Origin: an uncultured Lachnospiraceae bacterium
GTDB lineage: Bacteria; Bacillota; Clostridia; Lachnospirales; Lachnospiraceae
Length of the DNA: 40,915 nt
Direction of reading: 5' to 3'
Assembly: GCA_934330725.1 (NCBI GenBank)
Contig: CAKRGM010000022.1
Coordinates: 1-40,915 of the forward strand
Both the position numbers and the translations under genes were made by a program. This document shows, one piece after another, positions 7,539 to 15,616 of this stretch. The notes beneath the pieces were generated by a model. It worked only from the letters and a program-made list of their open reading frames with translations, made no database searches and was not told the DNA's origin. Position 1 is the first letter of the stretch, and each line of letters begins with the position of its first letter.

Positions 7539-8132
7539 TTACTTAGAATATAACTCGACGATAAGCATTTCGTCTACAGGAACATCAATAGCTTCTCTTG
7601 TAGGTAACTGATTAACAGTTCCCTTAAGAGCATCTCTGTCAGCCTCAAGCCATTCTGGAACAAGTCTTCCATTAGTAGCTTCAAGAACTTCTTTGTATCT
7701 TGTTAATGTCTTAGCTTTTTCTTTGATTTCGATAACATCGCCAGCTTTAACTAAGTATGATGGAATGTTAACAACCTTTCCATTAACTAAAACATGCTTA
7801 TGATCAACGATCTGTCTTGCTTCTCTTCTTGTTCTGGCAAAACCTAATCTGAAAATAACGCTGTCAAGTCTGAGTTCAAGCATAACCATAAGGTTTTCAC
7901 CTGTCATACCCTTCATCTTTTCAGCTTTTTTATAATAATTTCTGAAAGGCTTCTCTAAAACGCCATAAATGAATTTAGCTTTCTGCTTCTCTCTAAGCTG
8001 AAGACCATACTCACTAATCTTTCTACCGGCATTCTTAGCCTTTCTTCTAGACTTTTTATCTATTCCTAAATATACAGGATCTAAATCAAGTGATCTACAT
8101 CTCTTAAGTACAGGTACTCTATTTACTGCCAT
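7539..8132 (-). CDS. rpsD: 30S ribosomal protein S4 (zinc-free type)
   Basis: Primary 16S rRNA binder that nucleates 30S body assembly; S4 is also a translational regulator in many bacteria. The 197-residue protein has the S4 RNA-binding domain at about 90-155 (LELRLDSVIFRLGFARTRRE, then the DHKHVLVNGKVV motif). The N-terminus has only one Cys, so it is the C-minus, zinc-independent form, whereas S14 and L36 in this cluster keep their zinc ligands. It lies 18 bases downstream of rpsK. Confidence 0.98.
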   Translation of the reverse strand: MAVNRVPVLKRCRSLDLDPVYLGIDKKSRRKAKNAGRKISEYGLQLREKQKAKFIYGVLEKPFRNYYKKAEKMKGMTGENLMVMLELRLDSVIFRLGFARTRREARQIVDHKHVLVNGKVVNIPSYLVKAGDVIEIKEKAKTLTRYKEVLEATNGRLVPEWLEADRDALKGTVNQLPTREAIDVPVDEMLIVELYSK

Positions 8133-8150
8133 CTTAAATCTACCTCCTAA

Positions 8151-8546
8151 TTAAACTCTTCTACGTTTTGGTGGACGGCATCCATTATGTGGAACTGGAG
8201 TAACGTCCTTGATACTTGTAACTTCAAGACCACTAGCTGAAAGCGCACGAATTGCAGCTTCTCTACCTGATCCTGGTCCCTTAACCATAACGTCTACAGA
8301 CTTTAATCCATGAATTAAAGCAGCCTTAGTTGCAGTCTCAGCTGCCATCTGTGCTGCGTATGCAGTAGATTTCTTAGATCCTCTAAATCCAAGACCACCG
8401 GCACTAGCCCATGATAAAGCATTGCCCTGTGCATCTGTTAAAGTAACTATTGTATTATTAAAAGAAGACTGAATATGAGCCTGTCCCTTTTCAACATTCT
8501 TCTTAACACGCTTCTTTGTCACTTTTTTTGTAACTTTTTGTGCCAT
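8151..8546 (-). CDS. rpsK: 30S ribosomal protein S11
   Basis: Platform protein contacting the Shine-Dalgarno helix region of 16S rRNA. The 131 residues show AHIQSSFNNTIVTLTD, GNALSWASAGGLGFRGSKKS, VKGPGSGREAAIRAL and the strictly conserved end THNG-like PHNGCRPPKRRRV. The short Lys-rich N-terminal extension (VTKKVTKKRVKK) is usual in Firmicutes. It lies between rpsM and rpsD in a tightly packed unit. Confidence 0.98.
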   Translation of the reverse strand: MAQKVTKKVTKKRVKKNVEKGQAHIQSSFNNTIVTLTDAQGNALSWASAGGLGFRGSKKSTAYAAQMAAETATKAALIHGLKSVDVMVKGPGSGREAAIRALSASGLEVTSIKDVTPVPHNGCRPPKRRRV

Positions 8547-8579
8547 TTCTAAACTAACCTCCTACTTGAGTTTACCTAA

Positions 8580-8954
8580 TTATTTCTTCTTATTAGCAAC
8601 TGTCTTCTTAGGACCCTTACATGTTCTTGCATTAGTCTTTGTCTTCTGGCCTCTGCATGGAAGTCCCTTTCTATGACGAATTCCTCTATAACATCCGATT
8701 TCTTTTAATCTCTTGATATTCATGGCAACTTCTCTTCTTAAGTCACCTTCTACTAAATGCTCTGTGTCGGCATCAATAACGTCACGGATTCTAGCAACCT
8801 CTTCATCTGTTAAATCCTTAACACGTGTGTCTGGATTAACCTTTGCTGCCTCAAGAATGCGTGCTGATCTAACTCTGCCTATACCATAAACATAAGTAAG
8901 ACCTATTTCAATACGTTTTTCTCTTGGTAAGTCTACACCTGAAATACGAGCCAT
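8580..8954 (-). CDS. rpsM: 30S ribosomal protein S13
   Basis: Head protein forming intersubunit bridges and contacting P-site tRNA. It has the start MARISGVDLPREKRIEIGLTY, the helix-hairpin-helix YGIGRVRSARIL, the RHRKGLPCRGQKTKTNART motif and a basic tail; 124 residues, usual length. It is the first gene of the rpsM-rpsK-rpsD-rpoA-rplQ unit. GGAGG lies 11 bases before the ATG, slightly long. Upstream are a promoter and a structured leader. Confidence 0.98.
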   Translation of the reverse strand: MARISGVDLPREKRIEIGLTYVYGIGRVRSARILEAAKVNPDTRVKDLTDEEVARIRDVIDADTEHLVEGDLRREVAMNIKRLKEIGCYRGIRHRKGLPCRGQKTKTNARTCKGPKKTVANKKK

Positions 8955-9066
8955 GTGTTCTTTAACCTCCGTTAATCAAAAATAAAATAATAGATTCCTG
9001 CAATACCATACATACGCAGCTCGTCATTAGACGCCTGAAATGTGTGCGTTGCCATAATATTACATA
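8955..9066 (-). promoter_or_regulatory. Structured leader of the rpsM (alpha) operon
   Basis: This 308-base gap between rpsM and rpmJ holds no gene. The RNA downstream of the promoter can form an outer ACGCA/UGCGU stem around a CGUC-UAAU-GACG hairpin, before a single-stranded U-rich stretch and the rpsM Shine-Dalgarno. Alpha operons are controlled by S4 in several bacteria; whether this leader binds S4 is only inference. Confidence 0.45.
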
Positions 9067-9095
9067 TATAAAATAGTAATCAAACCATCTGTCAA
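9067..9095 (-). promoter_or_regulatory. Sigma-A promoter of rpsM-rplQ
   Basis: Perfect -35 TTGACA (9090-9095) and -10-like TTTATA (9067-9072) on the minus strand are 17 bases apart. It lies between a terminator (9223-9246) and rpsM, so the alpha operon can be transcribed on its own. Confidence 0.72.
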
Positions 9096-9222
9096 CTAAG
9101 CCGGGTGGTTCATTACTGCAGCCGCAAAATAATATTTCCGCACATATTAGGCAGAAATTTGAAAATAATAAGTATAATACAAATAGGATGAACAATAATC
9201 TGTATTATAACTATACACAAAC

Positions 9223-9246
9223 AAAAGAAGTAACTATACTTCTTTT
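9223..9246 (-). terminator. Terminator-like hairpin after rpmJ
   Basis: A perfect 10-bp inverted repeat, AAAAGAAGTA/TACTTCTTTT, with a 4-base loop lies 16 bases past the rpmJ stop. Its 3' arm ends in TTTT followed by GTTTGTGT. The stem is AT-rich, so termination may be partial. Confidence 0.6.
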
Positions 9247-9262
9247 AAAATAAAGGGCTAAA

Positions 9263-9376
9263 TTAACCCTGTCTCTGCTTGTGCTTAGGATTCTCGCAGA
9301 TAATTCTTACGATACCCTTTCTTTTAATGACTTTGCATTTTTCACAAATTGGTTTAACTGATGATCTAACCTTCAC
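9263..9376 (-). CDS. rpmJ: 50S ribosomal protein L36 (zinc-binding type)
   Basis: Smallest large-subunit protein, 37 residues. The translation begins MKVRSSVKPICEKCKV and ends CENPKHKQRQG. The zinc ligands are Cys11, Cys14, Cys27 and His32, so it is the C-plus form. The start is GTG, with GGAGG 8 bases upstream. It follows infA by 82 bases, the usual order. Unlike in many Firmicutes it is separated from rpsM by a terminator and a promoter. Confidence 0.95.
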   Translation of the reverse strand: MKVRSSVKPICEKCKVIKRKGIVRIICENPKHKQRQG

Positions 9377-9458
9377 TGCAAAAGCCTCCTTTCAGACAAG
9401 TTCGTTTAACATTATATCACAAGTATTTTTTATATTGCAACAATTTTTTTGATAAATT

Positions 9459-9677
9459 TTACTTATCTCTCCAAATAATTCTTCCTTTGCTTAAATCATA
9501 TGGAGATAATTCAATTGTTACTTTATCACCAGGTAAAATTCTGATGAAATTCATTCTTAATTTACCACTTATATGTGCAAGTACCTGATGTCCATTCTCA
9601 AGTTCAACCTGAAACATCGCATTTGGAAGTTTCTCTATAACAGTTCCTTCAATCTCAATTACATCTGCTTTTGACAC
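9459..9677 (-). CDS. infA: Translation initiation factor IF-1
   Basis: Binds the 30S A site during initiation. The 72-residue OB-fold protein has MSKADVIEIEGTVIEKLPNA at its start (I cite only this N-terminal part), the ENGHQVLAHISGKLRMNFIR core and the PYDLSKGRIIWR end, all close to the bacterial consensus and length. It lies between the KOW gene and rpmJ. Confidence 0.98.
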   Translation of the reverse strand: MSKADVIEIEGTVIEKLPNAMFQVELENGHQVLAHISGKLRMNFIRILPGDKVTIELSPYDLSKGRIIWRDK

Positions 9678-9690
9678 TATGCCATCCTCC

Positions 9691-9951
9691 TTATTTTTCT
9701 GAACAATATATTTTAATTGCTCTTTTTAAATCTTCATTAATAATATTCTTATGCTTTGACTCTAATATGCTGTCCTTTTTCTTAATAATCTGAATATGTT
9801 TCAGTCTCTTTTTTTTAGGTTTATCGATAGTTTTATATTTTCCATCTGACAGATAAACATACTCATTATCAATATCAATTATTACATATACAGTATCCTT
9901 ATCATGACCTGCAAGTGATCTTGCAAAACATCCAATCAAATTTTTTTCCAA
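9691..9951 (-). CDS. KOW-type RNA-binding protein (L14e-like)
   Basis: Small 86-residue basic protein that starts MEKNLIGCFARSLAGHDKD, followed by a beta-rich segment with YVIIDIDNEYVYLSDGKYKTI and a Lys-rich stretch KPKKKRLKHIQIIKKKD. This matches the KOW-domain RNA-binding proteins that clostridial genomes carry between map and infA, related to archaeal/eukaryotic L14e. The start is TTG with GGAGG 8 bases upstream. It sits 20 bases after map and 13 before infA, so it is co-expressed with translation genes; a role in ribosome assembly or function is inferred. The molecular function is not established. Confidence 0.8.
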   Translation of the reverse strand: MEKNLIGCFARSLAGHDKDTVYVIIDIDNEYVYLSDGKYKTIDKPKKKRLKHIQIIKKKDSILESKHKNIINEDLKRAIKIYCSEK

Positions 9952-9970
9952 TAAAATGACCTCCGTTTCG

Positions 9971-10729
9971 CTATTCTTCTACAAGTGATAATATTTCTGG
10001 TCCTTCTTTTGTTACCAGCACTGTATTTTCATAATGGGCGGCTAACGATTTATCAGCTGTTGCAACTGTCCAACCATCATCAAGCCATTTTACTGCATAA
10101 CTTCCCGCTGCAACCATTGGTTCTATTGCAAGAGTCATGCCTTCAAGAAGCTTAATTCCTCTTCTTGACTGTCGGTAGTTTGGTATCTCCGGATCTTCAT
10201 GCATTTCTTCACCAATTCCATGTCCGCATAATTCTCTTATCATGCCATAACCAAACTTTTCATTGTATGCAGCAATTGCATTTGAAATTTCATAAAGATG
10301 ACAACCTTCTTTAGCAAATTTAATTCCTTCAAAAAAACTCTGCTGTGTCACTTCAATTAATTTTCGTGCATCATCGCTTATCTCACCAACTCCAACGGTT
10401 CTGGCCGCATCTGACTGATATCCTTTATAAATGACACCAGCATCCAGACTTACAATATCGCCTTCTTTAACAATTCGTTTTTTTGATGGGATTCCATGAA
10501 CGATTTCTTCATTTACAGAAACACATATTGAAGCTGGATATCCATCATATCCAAGAAATGATGGAATACAGTCATAACTTCTAATCATTTCATCACCAAG
10601 ATGGTTGATTCTGTGAGTAGTCATTCCCGGTTTTATTTCTTTGCAAAGATCATTAAGCACCTTTCCAAGTATCTTACCAGCCTCACGCATTAATTCAATT
10701 TCTCTTTTAGATTTTATTGAAACTGCCAT
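9971..10729 (-). CDS. map: Methionine aminopeptidase, type I
   Basis: Removes the N-terminal Met from nascent proteins. The 252-residue type I enzyme has the five metal ligands in place: Asp96 (SLDAG), Asp107 (YQSDAA), His170 (CGHGIG), Glu203 (AIEPM) and Glu234 (YENT), and the substrate-binding His78 in IVHGIP. It lacks the N-terminal zinc-finger extension of some clostridial forms. It follows adk by 7 bases and precedes the KOW gene and infA, the standard Firmicutes order. Confidence 0.97.
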   Translation of the reverse strand: MAVSIKSKREIELMREAGKILGKVLNDLCKEIKPGMTTHRINHLGDEMIRSYDCIPSFLGYDGYPASICVSVNEEIVHGIPSKKRIVKEGDIVSLDAGVIYKGYQSDAARTVGVGEISDDARKLIEVTQQSFFEGIKFAKEGCHLYEISNAIAAYNEKFGYGMIRELCGHGIGEEMHEDPEIPNYRQSRRGIKLLEGMTLAIEPMVAAGSYAVKWLDDGWTVATADKSLAAHYENTVLVTKEGPEILSLVEE

Positions 10730-10736
10730 GACATCA

Positions 10737-11381
10737 CTACTTTCCTAAGATATTAACAATATCGCCAAATACTTCTTCCATATCTTTTGTGCCATCAACC
10801 TCTGCTAAAACACCAGCATTTTTATAATAATCTATTAATGGCTGTGTCTGTTCATGATAAACTGATAATCTGTTTTTTACTGTTTCCGGCTTATCATCAT
10901 CTCTTAAGATAAGCTTTTCGCCACATGCATCACAAACGCCTTCAACCTTTGTCGGGTTATATTTAATATGATATGTTGCTCCGCATCCTACACAAGCTCT
11001 TCTTCCTGACATTCTGTTAATGATGTTTTCATCAGGAACTTCCACATTTATTGCATAATCAACCGCCTGTCCTTCAGCTTTAAGAGCATTATCGAGTGCT
11101 TCTGCCTGAGGTATTGTTCTTGGAAATCCATCAAGCACATAACCATTAGCACAATCAGCGTCTTTAAATCTGTCCATTATGAGATCAACTACTAATTCAT
11201 CAGGCACTAATTCACCTTTGTCCATATATGTCTTTGCTTTTTTACCAAGCTCTGTGTTGTTCTTTATATTAGCTCTGAAAATATCACCTGTTGAAATGTG
11301 TGGTATTCCGTATTTTTTAGCAATTTTCTTTGCCTGTGTACCTTTTCCTGCACCAGGTGCACCTAACATAATTATCTTCAT
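10737..11381 (-). CDS. adk: Adenylate kinase (zinc-LID type)
   Basis: Catalyses ATP + AMP to 2 ADP. The P-loop GAPGAGKGT is at residues 7-15; the AMP-binding segment has STGDIFR and GFPRT. The LID domain has four Cys (130, 133, 150, 153) in a CxxC...CxxC zinc site, as in Gram-positive enzymes. I place the start at the ATG at 11381, with GGAGG 5 bases upstream; a TTG four codons earlier overlaps that site. The product is 214 residues. It is the first gene after the secY terminator. Confidence 0.97.
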   Translation of the reverse strand: MKIIMLGAPGAGKGTQAKKIAKKYGIPHISTGDIFRANIKNNTELGKKAKTYMDKGELVPDELVVDLIMDRFKDADCANGYVLDGFPRTIPQAEALDNALKAEGQAVDYAINVEVPDENIINRMSGRRACVGCGATYHIKYNPTKVEGVCDACGEKLILRDDDKPETVKNRLSVYHEQTQPLIDYYKNAGVLAEVDGTKDMEEVFGDIVNILGK

Positions 11382-11462
11382 ATTTACCTCCAAGTAATAC
11401 TTTAAAACTTATATCGACATTTTTAAAAATAATCTTATATAAAAATACTAGCTATAAAGACT

Positions 11463-11490
11463 ACTATATTAAATAATCTTATATACACAA
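11463..11490 (-). promoter_or_regulatory. Possible promoter of adk
   Basis: Minus-strand TTGTGT (11485-11490) and TATAGT (11463-11468) are 16 bases apart, just after the secY terminator. The match is partial, but a promoter is expected here if the terminator works. Confidence 0.35.
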
Positions 11491-11492
11491 AT

Positions 11493-11520
11493 GACTCGCC
11501 CGGTAAAAACCAGGCAAGTC
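11493..11520 (-). terminator. Terminator after secY
   Basis: An 11-bp stem on the minus strand (GACTTGCCTGG/CCGGGCGAGTC, two G-U pairs, TTTTTA loop) follows the secY stop by about 14 bases. The tail ATTTGTGT is only moderately U-rich, so read-through into adk is likely. Confidence 0.65.
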
Positions 11521-11533
11521 TATTACTTATATC

Positions 11534-12856
11534 TTATTCGCTTAAGAAACCTTTATATGAATGATTACACATTCTGGCTTCAATTTGCTTTAAAGTCTCA
11601 AGTACTACACCAACTATGATAATAATTGATGTACCACCAAATGATACATTCGCCTTGAAAAATCCTGAGCATAAAACCGGAATCAATGCGACTATTATAA
11701 GACCAACTGCACCTACAAATACGATATAACTCAATATCCTGTTAAGATACTCACTGGTTGACTTACCTGGTGTAATACCTGGTATAACGCCGCCAGATTT
11801 TTTCATATTATCAGCTACTTCTATAGGATTAAATGTAATTGATGTATAGAAATATGCAAAAACTACAATAAGTATAATATACAAAAGCAAACCTAATGAA
11901 TACTTTGGCTGATTTATGTCACACCAGTATGATGTGCTTAAATACTTTGTCCATTCATGTGATGTCTTTGAAACAAGCTGTGCAATAATAACAGGGAACT
12001 GCATCAATGATGATGCGAAAATAATTGGCATAACACCAGCAGTATTAACCTTTAAAGGTATATGACTTGACTGACCACCAAATGTTTTTCTTCCAGTTAC
12101 CTTCTGTGAATACTGTACAGGAATCTTTCTTTCTCCATCCTGAAGGAAACAAACCAAAGCTACTGTTGCTACTATTATTGCTATAATAATAACGGCAGCA
12201 AGTGTTCCTCTTGAAATTGTCTTTGGTGCTACGAATGTGCTGTAAAGTGTTGCAAAATCTTCAGGCATACCTGAAATGATATTAATAAGAAGTACTATTG
12301 AAATACCATTTCCAATTCCTTTTTCTGTGATTCTTTCACCTATCCACATAAGAAGTGAAGCACCAGCTGTAAGTACAGCAACAACAACTATGATTGATGC
12401 CACATAATGTATTGTACTCATGTTCTGATAGTCTTTAATAAGACCCTGTCTTCCGAAACCGACACCCATTGCAATGCCTTCGGCTAATGCAAGACCAACA
12501 GATACATATCTTGTTATAGATGCCATTTTCTTTCTGCCATCTTCACCTTCTTTTTGCATTTCCTCTAATTTAGGAATTGCAATTGTAAGAAGCTGTATAA
12601 CAATTGAAGCCGTGATGTAAGGTGTAATACTTAATGCACAGATGGACATCTTTGTAAGAGATCCACCTGTAAAAGCATTAATAAATCCCATATCACCATT
12701 AGTAGCATTGTTAATCAATGTACTAAAATATGACGTATCAACACCGGGAATAGGAAGTAAACTTCCTATTCTAATTACAACAAGCATCATAAGTACATAA
12801 AGCAATCTTTTTCTTATATCTTTATTTTTACATGCGTTGACCAGTGTTTTAAGCAT
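11534..12856 (-). CDS. secY: Protein translocase subunit SecY
   Basis: Central channel of the Sec translocon in the cytoplasmic membrane. The 440-residue protein begins MLKTLVNACKNKDIRKRLLY and has ten predicted membrane segments. Family motifs include the RIGSLLPIPGVD stretch after TM1, the LGIMPYITASI-like SITPYITASIVIQLL, and TAGVMPIIFASSLMQFP in the second half. Its ATG overlaps the rplO stop by one base (TAATG), so translation is coupled. It is the last gene of the spc segment before a terminator. Confidence 0.98.
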   Translation of the reverse strand: MLKTLVNACKNKDIRKRLLYVLMMLVVIRIGSLLPIPGVDTSYFSTLINNATNGDMGFINAFTGGSLTKMSICALSITPYITASIVIQLLTIAIPKLEEMQKEGEDGRKKMASITRYVSVGLALAEGIAMGVGFGRQGLIKDYQNMSTIHYVASIIVVVAVLTAGASLLMWIGERITEKGIGNGISIVLLINIISGMPEDFATLYSTFVAPKTISRGTLAAVIIIAIIVATVALVCFLQDGERKIPVQYSQKVTGRKTFGGQSSHIPLKVNTAGVMPIIFASSLMQFPVIIAQLVSKTSHEWTKYLSTSYWCDINQPKYSLGLLLYIILIVVFAYFYTSITFNPIEVADNMKKSGGVIPGITPGKSTSEYLNRILSYIVFVGAVGLIIVALIPVLCSGFFKANVSFGGTSIIIIVGVVLETLKQIEARMCNHSYKGFLSE

Positions 12857-13296
12857 TAGATCACCTCGCAGGTTCCGCCAAGAGCTTCAATTTTCTCTTT
12901 AGCTGAAGCGCTAAATCCATTAGCTTTAACTGAAAGCTTCTTTGTCAATTCTCCATTTCCAAGAATTTTAACACCATCTCTAGGGTTCTTTACGATACCT
13001 GATTCGATTAATGTATCAACAGTAACTTCTGTACCATTCTCGAATCTTTCTAATGCACTAATATTGATTGCAACGATTTCAAGACGATTTCTGTTCTTGA
13101 AACCTCTCTTTGGCAATCTTCTATATAATGGCATCTGACCACCTTCAAAGCCTGGTCTTGGTGCTCCTGAACGAGCCTTCTGACCTTTATGACCTTTACC
13201 AGCTGTCTTACCATTTCCTGAACCATGTCCACGGCCTCTTCTGAAATTATCGCTCTTTACTGAACCTTCTGCAGGTTTTAAATTTGATAAATCCAT
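12856..13296 (-). CDS. rplO: 50S ribosomal protein L15
   Basis: Late-assembly large-subunit protein. It begins MDLSNLKPAEGS and has the Gly/Arg-rich RRGRGHGSGNGKTAGKGHKG region and the GFEGGQMPLYRRLPKRGF signature. Two adjacent ATGs exist; I chose the second (7 bases from GGAGG) over the first (4 bases). It is 146 residues, normal for the family, and its stop overlaps the secY start. Confidence 0.97.
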   Translation of the reverse strand: MDLSNLKPAEGSVKSDNFRRGRGHGSGNGKTAGKGHKGQKARSGAPRPGFEGGQMPLYRRLPKRGFKNRNRLEIVAINISALERFENGTEVTVDTLIESGIVKNPRDGVKILGNGELTKKLSVKANGFSASAKEKIEALGGTCEVI

Positions 13297-13321
13297 CATT
13301 GCACCTCCTTATCCAAATAAA

Positions 13322-13507
13322 TTAGATTTCTTCTACTTTTAACATATAACCAATCTGCTGAATCTGTCCTCTTGTTGCTGCATTATCCAGAAGCTCAACT
13401 GTTTTATGCATTTTGTTAAGTCCCATAGCCTCAACAGTTCTTCTATGCTTAGGAACAGCGCCTATTGGAGATTTAACTAAAGTTATCTTTAACTTCTTAT
13501 CTGCCAT
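13322..13507 (-). CDS. rpmD: 50S ribosomal protein L30
   Basis: A 61-residue large-subunit protein of the short bacterial type. It has KITLVKSPIG followed by the HRRTVEAMGL motif and the MLKVEEI-type C-terminus. It lies between rpsE and rplO with GGAGG upstream, the standard spc order. Confidence 0.97.
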   Translation of the reverse strand: MADKKLKITLVKSPIGAVPKHRRTVEAMGLNKMHKTVELLDNAATRGQIQQIGYMLKVEEI

Positions 13508-13537
13508 TTTTATTCCTCCATTCCGTACTAATTACAA

Positions 13538-14047
13538 TTAGTCCAAGATCTCTTTTACTGATTTACCACGAAGTCTTGCTACTTCTTCTGGAGTCTTCAT
13601 CTGCTGAAGTCCTTCGATTGTAGCTAATACAACGTTCTGCTTATTGTTTGAACCAAGTGATTTTGTACGGATGTTCTTAATACCAACAAGTTCAAGAACT
13701 GAACGAGCTGGACCACCAGCGATAATACCAGTACCTTCTGGAGCTCTCTTAAGTAATACCTGGGCACCGCCAAATTTACCTATAAAGTCATGTGGTACTG
13801 AACCATTCTCATCAATTGGAACCTCTACTAAATGTTTAATAGCTGCTTCTTTTCCCTTACGGATAGCTTCAGGAATTTCAGCTGCTTTACCAACACCTGC
13901 ACCAACGTGTCCGTTGCCATCACCAACAACTACTAATGCTGCAAATCTGAAATTACGTCCGCCTTTTACAACCTTAGTTACACGTTTGATTGATACTACA
14001 TTATCATTTAACTCTAACTGACTAGCATCAATTATTGTATGTCTCAT
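13538..14047 (-). CDS. rpsE: 30S ribosomal protein S5
   Basis: Small-subunit protein important for decoding fidelity and mRNA unwinding. The double-stranded RNA-binding-like N-domain contains VVKGGRNFRFAALVVVGDG and GHVGAGVGKAAEIPEAIRK. The C-domain has PEGTGIIAGGPARSVLELVGI and the IRTKSLGSNN motif. It is 169 residues, typical, and lies between rplR and rpmD. Confidence 0.98.
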   Translation of the reverse strand: MRHTIIDASQLELNDNVVSIKRVTKVVKGGRNFRFAALVVVGDGNGHVGAGVGKAAEIPEAIRKGKEAAIKHLVEVPIDENGSVPHDFIGKFGGAQVLLKRAPEGTGIIAGGPARSVLELVGIKNIRTKSLGSNNKQNVVLATIEGLQQMKTPEEVARLRGKSVKEILD

Positions 14048-14065
14048 ACTGTATCTCCCTTCCGC

Positions 14066-14434
14066 TTAAAATTCAAGTCCAGCTTCACGAGCTGAATCTG
14101 CTAATGCTTTTACTTTACCTGCATATATGAAACCGCCTCTGTCATAGACAACAGTTGTAATACCTTTTTCTAACGCTCTCTTAGCAACTACTTTACCTAC
14201 AACTGCAGCTGCATCAATATTATTAGTCTTTTCTACTTCGTCTTTAACTTCCTTATCAAGAGTTGAAGCTGAAACAAGTGTCTTACCTACTGTATCGTCA
14301 ATAACCTGAGCGTACATATGATTATTGCTTCTAAACACAGCTAAACGTGGCCTCTGCGCTGTACCACTGAAACGATTACGTAATTTTCTATGTTTATTTT
14401 CACGAACTACTGTTCTTGATTTCTTACTAACCAT
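14066..14434 (-). CDS. rplR: 50S ribosomal protein L18
   Basis: Binds 5S rRNA with L5 in the central protuberance. The 122 residues include a basic N-terminus (VSKKSRTVVRENKHRKLR), the RLAVFRSNNHMYAQVIDD motif and the VVYDRGGFIYAGKVKALAD end. Length and position between rplF and rpsE are standard. Confidence 0.98.
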   Translation of the reverse strand: MVSKKSRTVVRENKHRKLRNRFSGTAQRPRLAVFRSNNHMYAQVIDDTVGKTLVSASTLDKEVKDEVEKTNNIDAAAVVGKVVAKRALEKGITTVVYDRGGFIYAGKVKALADSAREAGLEF

Positions 14435-14452
14435 TATTGTTCACTCCTTTAA

Positions 14453-14995
14453 TTATTTCTTACCAGTCTTACCAACTTTACGTCTGATTACTTCATCAGC
14501 ATACTTGATTCCCTTGCCCTTATATGGTTCAGGAGCTCTCATTGCTCTGATTTCAGCTGCATACTGGCCAACTTTTTCTTTATCGATACCTTTAACAAAT
14601 ATAATATTCTGTCCGTCAAGTGTAGTCTCAATTCCTTCAGGATCTTCCATTTCAACAGGATGTGAATATCCTAATGATAATACTAACTTCTTACCCTGCT
14701 TCTGAGCTCTGTAACCTACACCATTAACTTCAAGTTTTTTCTCATATCCATCAGTTACACCTACTATCATGTTGTAGATAAGTGTTCTTGTTAAACCATG
14801 TAATGACTTCATTTTCTTTAAATCGTTAGGTCTTGAAACTGTGATTTCTGAACCTTCCATTTTGATGTCCATTTCTGCTGGTAATACTCTTTCAAGTGTT
14901 CCCTTTGGACCCTTTACAGTCACTTTATTATTTTCTGCAATATCAACAGTTACGCCTGCTGGTACAGCGATAGGCATTCTTCCTATACGTGACAT
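14453..14995 (-). CDS. rplF: 50S ribosomal protein L6
   Basis: Large-subunit protein near the factor-binding centre. It begins MSRIGRMPIAVPAGV and has the internal duplicated fold with VKGPKGTLE and the RAPEPYKGKGIKY signature near the end. I take the ATG at 14995 (8 bases from GGAGG) rather than a GTG three codons upstream that overlaps the Shine-Dalgarno, giving 180 residues. The 162-base gap to rpsH contains a bulged hairpin right beside this Shine-Dalgarno. Confidence 0.97.
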   Translation of the reverse strand: MSRIGRMPIAVPAGVTVDIAENNKVTVKGPKGTLERVLPAEMDIKMEGSEITVSRPNDLKKMKSLHGLTRTLIYNMIVGVTDGYEKKLEVNGVGYRAQKQGKKLVLSLGYSHPVEMEDPEGIETTLDGQNIIFVKGIDKEKVGQYAAEIRAMRAPEPYKGKGIKYADEVIRRKVGKTGKK

Positions 14996-15157
14996 GCCGT
15001 GCACCTCCTAATTTTACTAAAGGAGAACTTACAAGTTCTTCCTCATTATTGGGTTATCTATCTGAAAATATGACATTAATGCAAATACATACAGATATCA
15101 TATTTACAAAACTATAGCTCAAATAACTGTATGGCAAACATACAATTTCTTTTCAAA

Positions 15158-15553
15158 CTACCAAATAAATGCAAGTACTTCTCCACCTACGCCAAGTGCT
15201 CTAGCCTTCTTATCTGTAATAACACCCTGGTTTGTAGAAATGATTGCTACACCAAGACCACCAAGTACCTTTGGAAGTTCTTCTTTGTTAGCATAAACTC
15301 TAAGACCTGGCTTAGAAATTCTCTTAAGACCTGAAATAATCTTTTCATTCTTGTCCTTGCCATATTTTAATGTAATATGAATATCTTTGAAATTTCCGTT
15401 ATCAACAAGTTCATAAGCTTTGATATATCCTTCATCTAAAAGAATATTTGCAATTGAAATCTTCATCTTTGATGCTGGTACATCAACTGTATCATGTTTT
15501 GCTGTGTTTGCGTTACGGATTCTTGTAAGCATATCTGCTATTGGATCTGTCAT
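15158..15553 (-). CDS. rpsH: 30S ribosomal protein S8
   Basis: Primary 16S rRNA binder and, in E. coli, the translational repressor of the spc operon. The 131 residues start MTDPIADMLTRIRNAN and contain the RNA-binding segment KPGLRVY and the C-terminal GVAIISTNQGVITDKKAR and GGEVLAFIW. It is preceded by a strongly structured intercistronic region, which makes autogenous control worth considering. Confidence 0.98.
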   Translation of the reverse strand: MTDPIADMLTRIRNANTAKHDTVDVPASKMKISIANILLDEGYIKAYELVDNGNFKDIHITLKYGKDKNEKIISGLKRISKPGLRVYANKEELPKVLGGLGVAIISTNQGVITDKKARALGVGGEVLAFIW

Positions 15554-15585
15554 TATAATGTTCCTCCTTAATTAATTCACCGGTT

Positions 15586-15602
15586 TCCTGCCTTTCGCAG
15601 GA
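15586..15602 (-). promoter_or_regulatory. Small hairpin upstream of rpsH
   Basis: TCCTGC/GCAGGA, 6 bp with a 5-base loop, lies about 30 bases upstream of the rpsH start and downstream (in the mRNA) of the larger rpsN-rpsH hairpin. No U-tract follows, so it is not a terminator. Confidence 0.5.
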
Positions 15603-15616
15603 CTACGTTAAATGAT

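Noticed and set aside
8962..9195. 77-codon minus-strand frame upstream of rpsM
   Set aside because: It overlaps the rpsM promoter and structured leader, has no Shine-Dalgarno or family match, and its composition looks like translated AT-rich intergenic DNA.
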